DNA of 9,411 nucleotides from Nocardioidaceae bacterium (lineage in GTDB: Bacteria; Actinomycetota; Actinomycetes; Propionibacteriales; Nocardioidaceae): the NCBI GenBank assembly GCA_013811715.1, contig JACCUS010000509.1, positions 1-9,411 of the forward strand, in the 5' to 3' direction. This document shows positions 1 through 5,992 of this stretch, one piece after another. The notes below the pieces were generated by a model. That model was not told the DNA's origin. It searched no databases and saw only the letters and a list, made by a program, of their open reading frames with translations. The translations under genes and the position numbers were made by a program. Positions within the stretch are counted from its first letter, which is position 1, and each line of letters begins with the position of its first letter.

Positions 1-229
1 CGTCGCGGAAGACGTTGGTCAGCGGCAGCGCGTGCGAGCTCGGCGCGATGTCGTCGACCGCGACCTCGCCGACCTTGGCGACCGACTCCAAGATCACCGC
101 CAGCTGCGGGCCGAGGTGGTCGAGCTCAGCGTCGGAGAGGTCGATCCGCGCGAGGTGAGCCAGCCTGCCGACTTCCTCGCGAGTGATGGTCGTGGTCGCG
201 TCAGAGGTCTTAGAGGTTGCGTCAGGCAT
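1..229 (-). CDS. gatC: GatC, subunit C of Asp/Glu-tRNA amidotransferase (partial, 3' end beyond window)
   Basis: GatC is the small subunit of the GatCAB complex, which converts Glu-tRNA(Gln), and often Asp-tRNA(Asn), to the correctly amidated aminoacyl-tRNA in the cytoplasm. Reading leftward from the ATG at 229-227 gives 76 codons with the typical GatC layout. A short variable Thr/Ser-rich leader is followed by ITREEVGRLAHLARIDLS, then a helix reading LGPQLAVILE, and then VAVDDIAPSSHALPLTNVFRD, the conserved linker that wraps around GatA. The family is usually about 95-100 residues, so some 20 C-terminal residues lie off the left edge, where gatA would be expected next. No Shine-Dalgarno is obvious, and a TAGGAT box sits 7 bases before the ATG, so the message may be leaderless. 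It is transcribed divergently from the plus-strand gene at 332. Confidence 0.93.
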   Translation of the reverse strand, partial: MPDATSKTSDATTTITREEVGRLAHLARIDLSDAELDHLGPQLAVILESVAKVGEVAVDDIAPSSHALPLTNVFRD

Positions 230-236
230 GGCGACA

Positions 237-242
237 ATCCTA
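237..242 (-). promoter_or_regulatory. Putative leaderless -10 box of gatC (TAGGAT)
   Basis: On the minus strand TAGGAT is followed by exactly 7 bases and then the gatC ATG at 229. It matches the TAnnnT actinobacterial -10 pattern, and that spacing puts the expected transcription start on the start codon. No good -35 hexamer is visible 16-18 bases upstream. This is inference from spacing only. Confidence 0.4.
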
Positions 243-296
243 GAGGCCGCGCCCCGGGCCGAATCGGTCGGCACATCGGATGACCTTGCGGCCGGG

Positions 297-324
297 TAGC
301 GTCTTGTCCCAGGTCGACGGAGGG
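297..324 (+). promoter_or_regulatory. Putative -10 box and strong Shine-Dalgarno ahead of the gene at 332
   Basis: TAGCGT at 297-302 fits the TAnnnT pattern. GGAGGG at 319-324 is a strong ribosome binding site 7 bases before the GTG at 332, and it fixes that start. No clear -35 is visible. The 102-bp gap between gatC and this gene would hold both divergent promoters. Confidence 0.45.
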
Positions 325-331
325 CCTGCAC

Positions 332-1909
332 GTGAGCAATGCGCAGTTCGACTACTACCCGGTCGGGAGCTTCGCCATCAAGGCTGCCGCTGAGGAGACG
401 CGCGGCAGGGTCGGGGCCGTCCGGGCCGTCGTGTCCCAGCTCGAGTCCGACCACCGCCAGGCCGTCGGCGCCGTCGAAGGGACCTTGCAGGACTCGCTGC
501 GCGACGCCCCCACCGAGGCCGTCACCCGGTCGAGCGAGGTCGGGCGCACCGCCGAGTACGCCGCCGGTTGCCTGGAGCTGTTCAGCGTCGCCATCGACGA
601 CTACAACTTCAACCGCGCGAACCCGAGGTCCATCAGCAAGCTCAACCTCGAGTACTCGACCGCTGTCAGCAACGGCTTCGGTCTCGAACCGCTGCCTGAC
701 GACGCGACCGATAGGCAGGTCGATGAGTACTCGGACGACATGGTCGGTGCCAGCAACGCGAAGATCCGGGAGCTGACGTGGGAGAAACACCGTCTCGACG
801 GCTGGCTGGACGGCGAGGCCGGAGACATCCGCAACATGCTCGGCCGCGGCCCCAACGACGCCGACCTGCAGACCTTGTGGAGTTCGGGGATGCTGCCGCC
901 GTACGCGCCGATCCTGTACGCGGGGTCCCAGTTCAGCGCCGGCGACCTGCCTGCTGACGCGCGGCAGGAGCTGACCCAGTACCTCATCGACCATCCGGAC
1001 GTACTTCTCGACCCGCCAGCCGCTCTCGCGGCGCTCATCGCCGGCCTCCCCGTCGACGTGCGCACCGACATCCACGTCGAGCGGCGGATGGAGCAGCTGC
1101 GCCGCGAAGGCCTGCTTTCCGGCCCGAACCCGGGAGGCATCTACGCGAACTGGATCCGCAACACGGTCGAGAACGGGGTGTCCGTCTACACCGTCATCGA
1201 CATCGCCCGCGACCACGACATCCGGCCGGACGACTTCGACGTCCTCGACGGCCTCCAGGAGATCACGGATCCCGACGGCAAGTCCTTCTTCGTGCTGGAC
1301 ACGGACATGAGCGGCGATGCCGCCCGTGTCGCAGTGCTGATGACCTATATCCTCAACGCCGGCACCGACTACGAGAACGGGGACTTCGCTTCCACCCCCT
1401 ACGGCTCTGCTGAGGTCCAGCGGATCAAGGACCGTCAGGCCGACAACGCCTGGTTCTCCTACGACCGGGACGTGGGCTTCGTGCACGGCAATGGGGGACG
1501 GCTGGTCACGACACCCAACGGAATGCTCATGGGCCTCGGCGGCAACGAGATCCAGGACGTCTTCAGCCAAGCGGGAGGGTCCACCTGGGGCGAAATCTTC
1601 ATGATTAACGAGGAAGACGTCGAGAATTTCGAGGAGCGCCTGGACGACATCATCACCCAGGGAATTGCTCCGAACTCGTCGTCGCTCGACCTCGACCGGC
1701 TCCTGCACCACGAGGAGATCCATTCCCAGCAGTGGGCCGAGTACGGTTACCTCGACTACATCGCCCGGTACGCTGACGCGTCCACCGACGTGGTGTGGGA
1801 GTGGGGTCCGGGCTGGACCGGCCTGGTGGGCCACTGGGAGATCCAGCAGGTCGACGGCGAGGACAACGAGTACGAGGTCGATGCGTGCCTCGAGGACGGT
1901 GGCTACTGA
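332..1909 (+). CDS. ESX/WXG-like protein with C-terminal HExxH zincin-like domain (unnamed)
   Basis: This is a 525-residue protein that I do not recognise as a named gene. The GTG start is set by GGAGGG 7 bases upstream. Residues about 10-100 are Ala/Glu/Arg-rich amphipathic helix without signal peptide or membrane segment, resembling the helical hairpin of WXG100/ESX-type proteins, although no W-x-G turn is present. A second helical stretch reaches about 180. The middle (about 215-405) contains VAVLMTYILNAGTDY and VGFVHGNGGRLVTTPNG segments. The C-terminus has a predicted strand GGSTWGEIFMI, then LLHHEEIHSQQW. Here H460-E461-x-x-H464 with Q467 is a zincin-type HExxHxxQ motif. N512-E-Y-E515-x-x-A518 near the end could supply the third metal ligand. 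These features suggest a metallopeptidase or a type VII-secreted effector-like protein, which is inference. The lipoprotein gene follows after 35 bases, probably in the same transcript. The orientation opposes all surrounding housekeeping genes. Confidence 0.85.
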   Translation: MSNAQFDYYPVGSFAIKAAAEETRGRVGAVRAVVSQLESDHRQAVGAVEGTLQDSLRDAPTEAVTRSSEVGRTAEYAAGCLELFSVAIDDYNFNRANPRSISKLNLEYSTAVSNGFGLEPLPDDATDRQVDEYSDDMVGASNAKIRELTWEKHRLDGWLDGEAGDIRNMLGRGPNDADLQTLWSSGMLPPYAPILYAGSQFSAGDLPADARQELTQYLIDHPDVLLDPPAALAALIAGLPVDVRTDIHVERRMEQLRREGLLSGPNPGGIYANWIRNTVENGVSVYTVIDIARDHDIRPDDFDVLDGLQEITDPDGKSFFVLDTDMSGDAARVAVLMTYILNAGTDYENGDFASTPYGSAEVQRIKDRQADNAWFSYDRDVGFVHGNGGRLVTTPNGMLMGLGGNEIQDVFSQAGGSTWGEIFMINEEDVENFEERLDDIITQGIAPNSSSLDLDRLLHHEEIHSQQWAEYGYLDYIARYADASTDVVWEWGPGWTGLVGHWEIQQVDGEDNEYEVDACLEDGGY

Positions 1910-1944
1910 TCAACGGCAACCGGGCAAACCCGCAGGAGCGACGC

Positions 1945-2496
1945 ATGAGAATACGCGTCGTCTCCGTTGTCAGTGTCGCCGCCTGCGCGCTGGCCATTGC
2001 GCCGGCCTGCGACCCCATGAGCGCTCCCCTGTACCGCTACCATCCCGGATACCAGCTGCGCGACGACTCTCTCAGAGTTTGGATGGGCACCGAGTGCGCC
2101 CGAATCACATCCGTCGTTTACCAACTGAAGGACGCCGAAGGTGACGTCTTCGAAACGTGGCGTCTCAAAGCACGCTCCCGGCGGGGAGCATCCCTCGACT
2201 ACCTGACAGTCGGAGTCGTGCCGAAGGGTTTCGTCGGGAAGGACCCGCTCACCGAACCCTGGGAGAGTGCCGCCACCGCCACCATCGACGTGCGCACCCA
2301 CTGGAGCCGTAGGAATCTGGCCGGCAACTACATGAGCGTCGACACCTTTGTCGAGGAGGCCGACGACAAGAGCGAAGACGAGTGGTTCATTCAGGACGAG
2401 GGCTGGTACACCCAGGACGAGTACACCAGTGATCTGGTCGGTGAGGAGTCGGGGATATTCCCGCTCTGCGGGCCCGACTCACCCGCCCATCCCTGA
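1945..2496 (+). CDS. Putative lipoprotein, unknown function
   Basis: This 183-residue protein starts at ATG 1945, preceded by AGGAG at 1934-1938 with 6-base spacing; the frame stays open further upstream but that would overlap the preceding gene. The N-terminus (MRIRVVSVVS, then VAACALAIAP) is a short basic region and a hydrophobic core, followed by A-C-D with Cys22. This resembles a lipobox (AIAPAC), although Pro at -2 and Ala at -3 make it imperfect, so an ordinary secreted protein is an alternative. The mature part looks like a beta-rich extracytoplasmic domain, has Cys51 and Cys175 that could form a disulfide, and is acidic with many Trp and Tyr toward the end. It lies 35 bases after the zincin-like gene and is probably its membrane-anchored partner. 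No named family is recognised. Its end faces the end of the small membrane-protein gene across 14 bases. Confidence 0.8.
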   Translation: MRIRVVSVVSVAACALAIAPACDPMSAPLYRYHPGYQLRDDSLRVWMGTECARITSVVYQLKDAEGDVFETWRLKARSRRGASLDYLTVGVVPKGFVGKDPLTEPWESAATATIDVRTHWSRRNLAGNYMSVDTFVEEADDKSEDEWFIQDEGWYTQDEYTSDLVGEESGIFPLCGPDSPAHP

Positions 2497-2510
2497 GCTC
2501 GCCCTACTCG

Positions 2511-2708
2511 TCAGCCGCCGGACACCAGCTGGTGGTAGACAATCCAGCCCAGCGTGAAGCACAACGCGAGCAGGGCAACTACCAGCGCAAGCGTGACGAC
2601 GAACGCCTCGTGCCCGCCTCCCTCGCGCGGCACGCCCATTGGGTCGATCCCGTCGGGAAGGTCGGTACGCCGATCGGCCCCCGGCTCGCCGGTATCGCTT
2701 CCGTTCAC
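2511..2708 (-). CDS. Small single-pass membrane protein coupled to ligA
   Basis: This 65-residue protein starts at GTG 2708, which overlaps the ligA stop as GTGA. A GGGGGAG stretch (2717-2711) just upstream can act as ribosome binding site. Residues 1-32 are polar and Gly/Asp/Pro-rich. Residues about 34-57 form one strongly hydrophobic helix (VVTLALVVALLALCFTLGWI), followed by YHQLVSGG. The likely topology is N-terminus inside with a very short external tail, which is a guess because few positive charges flank the helix. The GTGA overlap, the minus-strand context and the intact frame argue that it is real and translated with ligA. The function is unknown. The longer frame on the opposite strand has no recognisable protein. 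Confidence 0.7.
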   Translation of the reverse strand: MNGSDTGEPGADRRTDLPDGIDPMGVPREGGGHEAFVVTLALVVALLALCFTLGWIVYHQLVSGG

Positions 2709-4849
2709 CGCTCCCCCAGCTGGGCGACCGCGCGCGCGGCCTCAGGCCCTTCGCCGAGCAGCACCGCGAAGCCGTCCTCGTCTAGGACCGCCACCTTCAG
2801 CGACACCGCCTTGTCGTACTTCGAGCCGGGCGCCTCCCCGACGACCACGAACGCGGTGCTCTTCGACACCGACGAGCTGGCCTTGCCACCGCGCATCACG
2901 ATCGCCTCCTTGGCCTCGTCCCGCGACCAGCCCTCCAGCGAGCCGGTCACCACGATCGACATCCCCTCCAGGGTGCGCGGGATCGACTCGTCTCGCTCGT
3001 CCTCCATCCGCACCCCCGCCTCACGCCACTTGCGCACGACGTCGCGGTGCCAGTCGACCGAGAACCACTCGGTAACCGCCTCGGCGATCGTCATCCCGAC
3101 CCCCTCGGTCGCGGCGATCTCCTCCGCCGACGCCGCCGCCACGGCCTCCACCGAGCCGAACCTGCCGGCCAGCGCCCGCGCCGCCGTCGGGCCGACGTGC
3201 CGGATCGACAGCCCGACCAGGACTCGCCACAGCGGCTGCTCCTTGGCCTTGCCGAGATTCGCGAGCAGCCGGGACCCGTTCGCCGACAGGCAGCCGTCGT
3301 TCTTGGTGAACAGCGGCACCGTCAGCAGCTTCGCCTCGTCCAACCAGAACAGGTCGCCCTCGTCGCTGATCGCGCCGGCGTCGAGCAGCGCCACCGCCGC
3401 CTCGAACCCCAGCACCTCGATGTCGAACGCCCCTCGCCCCGCCACATGGAAGACCCGTTCGCGCAGCTGGGCGGGGCACGATCGCTGGTTGGGGCACCGG
3501 ATGTCGGCGTCGCCCTCCTTCGCCGGCGCCAGCGAGGTGCCGCACGCCGGACACTCGGTCGGCATCACGAACTCGTGCTCGTCGCCGCTGCGAAGGTCGA
3601 CGACCGGCCCGACGATCTCCGGGATCACGTCGCCGGCCTTGCGGAGCACGACCGTGTCGCCGATCAGCACCGCCTTGCGCCGCACCTCGGCCGCGTTGTG
3701 CAGCGTGGCGAACTCCACCGTCGACCCCGCGACCCGCACCGGCTCCATCCGACCGTACGGCGTCACCCGCCCGGTGCGACCCACGTTCACCTTGATCTCG
3801 AGCAGCTTCGTGTTGACCTCCTCCGGCGGGTACTTGACGGCGATCGCCCACCTGGGCGCCCGCGACGTGGAGCCCAGCCGTCGCTGCAGCGATACCTGGT
3901 CGACTTTGACCACGACGCCGTCGATCTCGTGCTCGACGTCGTGGCGGTGGTCGCGGTAGAAGTCGATGAACTCCGCGATCTGGGTCGTGTCAGGCAGCAC
4001 CTTGGCCCGGTCGCTCGTCGGCAGGCCCCAGGCCTTCAGGGCGGCGTACGACTCCGACTGCCGGGACGGCTCGAAGCCGCGCCTCGCGCCGAGTCCGTGG
4101 CACACCATCCGCAGCGGCCGTGTCGCCGTCACCCGCGGGTCCTTCTGCCGAAGGGATCCCGCGGCCGCGTTCCGAGGGTTGGAGAACGGCGCCTTCCCCG
4201 CCTCGACCAGGTCGGCGTTCAGCTGCTCGAAGGCCTCTACCGGGAAGTACACCTCACCGCGCACCTCCACGAAGCCGGGCACCGGGAAGCCGTCGCCTGC
4301 GCTGAGTCGGTCCGGGATGCCGTCGATCGTGCGCACGTTCGACGTCACGTCCTCACCTGCCCGCCCGTCGCCGCGGGTCGCACCGCGGACCAACCGGCCC
4401 TCGTCGTACGTCAGGTTGATCGCGAGCCCGTCGACTTTCAGCTCGCACAGGAACTCCGCCGCCCCGCCAGCCTCCTCGCGCTCGATCCGCGCCGCCCAAG
4501 CCTCCAGCGCCTCGGTCGAGAACGCGTTGTCGAGGCTCATCATCCGCTCGGCGTGCTCGACGGCGGTGAACAGGGTGGAGACCGCGCCACCGACCTTCTG
4601 CGTCGGCGAGTCCGGGGTGCGCAGCTCGGGGTAGTCGCGTTCGAGCGCCTCGAGCTCCTTCAGCAACGCGTCGAACGCGCCGTCGCTCACCGTCGGTGCG
4701 TCCATGACGTGATAGCGCCACCGGTGACCCTCGACGACGTCGGCGAGGTCGGCGTGACGCTCGCGCGCGTCGCTCGGTGCTGCGGCGACGGGCTCGGTCG
4801 GCTCCTCGCCGACGGGCTCGCTGGAGTCGTCGGCGACGCGCTCGGTCAT
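2705..4849 (-). CDS. ligA: NAD+-dependent DNA ligase LigA
   Basis: LigA seals nicks in replication and repair using NAD+. The ATG at 4849 overlaps the stop of the upstream methionine synthase-like gene (ATGA), and AGGA at 4860-4857 lies 7 bases before it. The frame is open further upstream but that extension is spurious. The 714-residue protein has the full family layout. The NMN-binding Ia domain carries YHVMDAPTVSD at about 46-56. The adenylation domain has the catalytic K138 in CELKVDG. An OB fold lies at about 345-420 (VKYPPEEVNTKLL, NVGRTG). The zinc finger Cys are 433, 436, 452 and 458. The helix-hairpin-helix region covers about 470-600, and the C-terminal BRCT domain about 625-705 (VVTGSLEGWSRDEAKE). 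Phe59 stands where E. coli LigA has the NMN-contacting Tyr35. The first 28 residues are an acidic, low-complexity extension. It is probably essential, as ligA usually is. Confidence 0.97.
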   Translation of the reverse strand: MTERVADDSSEPVGEEPTEPVAAAPSDARERHADLADVVEGHRWRYHVMDAPTVSDGAFDALLKELEALERDYPELRTPDSPTQKVGGAVSTLFTAVEHAERMMSLDNAFSTEALEAWAARIEREEAGGAAEFLCELKVDGLAINLTYDEGRLVRGATRGDGRAGEDVTSNVRTIDGIPDRLSAGDGFPVPGFVEVRGEVYFPVEAFEQLNADLVEAGKAPFSNPRNAAAGSLRQKDPRVTATRPLRMVCHGLGARRGFEPSRQSESYAALKAWGLPTSDRAKVLPDTTQIAEFIDFYRDHRHDVEHEIDGVVVKVDQVSLQRRLGSTSRAPRWAIAVKYPPEEVNTKLLEIKVNVGRTGRVTPYGRMEPVRVAGSTVEFATLHNAAEVRRKAVLIGDTVVLRKAGDVIPEIVGPVVDLRSGDEHEFVMPTECPACGTSLAPAKEGDADIRCPNQRSCPAQLRERVFHVAGRGAFDIEVLGFEAAVALLDAGAISDEGDLFWLDEAKLLTVPLFTKNDGCLSANGSRLLANLGKAKEQPLWRVLVGLSIRHVGPTAARALAGRFGSVEAVAAASAEEIAATEGVGMTIAEAVTEWFSVDWHRDVVRKWREAGVRMEDERDESIPRTLEGMSIVVTGSLEGWSRDEAKEAIVMRGGKASSSVSKSTAFVVVGEAPGSKYDKAVSLKVAVLDEDGFAVLLGEGPEAARAVAQLGER

Positions 4850-5877
4850 GCCTCCATCCTGCCCTGCTCCACCGACAGGTTCCGGGCCACCCGATGGGCC
4901 AGTCCCAGCGCGGTGCGCGCCCAGTGCGGCGACGCCCCTGCCAGCCCGCACGCCGGTGTGATGGTGGCCGCCGGGATCGCCGAGACGTCGGAGTGCCCGA
5001 GCGCCGACCACCAGGTGAGCACGTCCTTGGTCAGCTCGTTCTCGGTGGGCGGGCGCCCGGTCGGCTCGGTCGACGGTACGACGCCCAGCCACACCTGCCG
5101 ACCCGCCTCGAGCCAGCCCGCCACGTCGTCGAACTGACTCGACCGCATCAGCGCCAGGTCGAACGACACCGCCTGCGCCGGCGTCTCCCTGAGGACGGCG
5201 AAGGGCACCTCCCCCGCGCAGCAGTGCACCGCCGAGGAGGCGCCGCCGTCGGCGACCGCGTCGAGGACCCAGTCGAGGGCTTGGGAGGCGGCCGCGGGGG
5301 TAACAGAGCGGTGTCGACCGAAGCCGCTTGCGGTCGAGATGGCACCGGCCAGCACGGCGGGCAGTGCCGGCTCGTCCACCTGTACGACTATCTGCGCGCC
5401 CGCCAGCCGCCGCCGTACGTCGCCGACGTAGTCGCGGACTCCCTCGGCGAGGGCCTGCGCGAGGTCGCGCCTGGCCCCATGGTCTGCCAGCACCTTGTCA
5501 CCACGCGGCCGCTCGACGTTGGCCGCCAGCGTCCACGGCCCCGTGACCTGCAGCTTGAAGTGGCCGCGATGGTCCTGCGCCAGCTCCTCGACCGTGTCGA
5601 GATCTCGCGCGAGCAACGACTTCGCCCGCCGGTGGTCCAGTCCCGACGCATCCGTCAGCCGCCATCCGGCCGGTTGCAGGTCGAGGCCGAGGTGGGTGAT
5701 GGCGGCCAGGGTGCGGCCGACCATGGACGCGGTCACGCCCCGCTGTGGAAGCTCAACCAGGTAGGGAAAGTCTCCGACTTCGCCCAGCACGGTCTGCATG
5801 CTGTCGCCGAAGTCCTCCCCCGGCATCGACCCGATCCCCGTCGCCTGGTTGCCCGTCGCCTGGTTGCCCGTCGCCAC
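4846..5877 (-). CDS. Cobalamin-independent methionine synthase-like protein (MetE C-terminal domain family)
   Basis: This 343-residue protein matches the catalytic C-terminal barrel of MetE, the zinc enzyme that methylates homocysteine, without the N-terminal half of the roughly 750-residue enzyme. Conserved elements are ATGIGSMPG near the start, QVDEPALP at 166-173 (MetE: DEPAL), H218-C-C220 and TPAC310GL. His218, Cys220 and Cys310 correspond to three of the four MetE zinc ligands. The fourth, Glu in MetE, is not obvious; Asp240 in SFDLAL is the nearest acidic candidate. The start is GTG 5877, chosen because TAGGGT lies 6 bases upstream and the conserved region begins soon after. The first 15 codons contain a repeated ATGNQ unit. 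The stop overlaps the ligA start (ATGA), so the two are probably co-translated. Short MetE homologues can use methyl donors other than methyltetrahydrofolate triglutamate, so the true methyl donor is uncertain. Confidence 0.88.
   Translation of the reverse strand: MATGNQATGNQATGIGSMPGEDFGDSMQTVLGEVGDFPYLVELPQRGVTASMVGRTLAAITHLGLDLQPAGWRLTDASGLDHRRAKSLLARDLDTVEELAQDHRGHFKLQVTGPWTLAANVERPRGDKVLADHGARRDLAQALAEGVRDYVGDVRRRLAGAQIVVQVDEPALPAVLAGAISTASGFGRHRSVTPAAASQALDWVLDAVADGGASSAVHCCAGEVPFAVLRETPAQAVSFDLALMRSSQFDDVAGWLEAGRQVWLGVVPSTEPTGRPPTENELTKDVLTWWSALGHSDVSAIPAATITPACGLAGASPHWARTALGLAHRVARNLSVEQGRMEA
5840..5875. repeat. 15-bp direct repeat, 2.4 copies, in frame at a gene start
   Basis: GTCGCCTGGTTGCCC occurs at 5840-5854 and again at 5855-5869, and the first six bases recur at 5870-5875. 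Read on the minus strand it encodes ATGNQ-ATGNQ-ATG at residues 2-14 of the methionine synthase-like protein. The unit length is a multiple of three, so copy-number change would only add or remove five residues. Confidence 0.9.
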
Positions 5878-5883
5878 CTTGCG

Positions 5884-5889
5884 ACCCTA
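5884..5889 (-). promoter_or_regulatory. Putative leaderless -10 box of the methionine synthase-like gene (TAGGGT)
   Basis: On the minus strand TAGGGT is followed by 6 bases (CGCAAG) and then the GTG at 5877, the spacing expected for a leaderless actinobacterial transcript. TTTGCG at 5911-5906, inside the first 22-bp repeat, lies 16 bases upstream and could act as a weak -35. This would drive the methionine synthase-ligA-membrane protein operon. Confidence 0.42.
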
Positions 5890-5901
5890 TCCCCCCGCGA
5901 G

Positions 5902-5989
5902 GGGCCGCAAACGCACCCGCCAGGGGTCGCAAATGCACCCGCGACGGGTCGCACGTGCACCCGCCAGGAGTCACAAATGCGCCAAGCGA
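5902..5989. repeat. Four head-to-tail 22-bp tandem repeats
   Basis: The copies occupy 5902-5923, 5924-5945, 5946-5967 and 5968-5989 with no spacers. The shared core, plus strand, is GGGTCGCAAATGCACCCGCC with scattered substitutions: GCCGCAAACG in copy 1, GTCGCACGTG in copy 3, and GTCACAAATGCGCC in the most diverged copy 4. The 22-bp period is close to two helical turns. The inverted sequence TTGCGACCC at 5879-5887 can pair exactly with GGGTCGCAA of copy 2, and with one mismatch with copy 1. The array fills the 115-bp gap between the lipoprotein stop and the methionine synthase start. It could be an operator array or a dispersed intergenic repeat. Confidence 0.9.
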
Positions 5990-5992
5990 ACG

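Noticed and set aside
32..283. An 83-codon plus-strand frame at the left edge
   Set aside because: It is antisense to gatC, whose minus-strand translation matches the family closely.
2497..2540. Terminator between the convergent genes
   Set aside because: Only 14 bases separate the stops and no GC stem with loop is present there. CACCAGCTGGTG at 2523-2534 is a palindrome without a loop and lies inside the small gene's coding end.
2532..3959. A 475-codon plus-strand frame antisense to ligA and the small membrane gene
   Set aside because: Ser/Thr/Arg-rich low-complexity translation with no motif; the minus strand has clear ligase zinc-finger and BRCT features.
3047..5137. A 696-codon open frame on the plus strand opposite ligA
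   Set aside because: It is antisense to a fully recognisable ligase and its translation is Arg/His/Pro-rich without family motifs. Long antisense frames are expected opposite high-GC genes.
5902..5989. Possible CRISPR array
   Set aside because: The repeats are contiguous and diverged, with no unique spacers and no cas genes.
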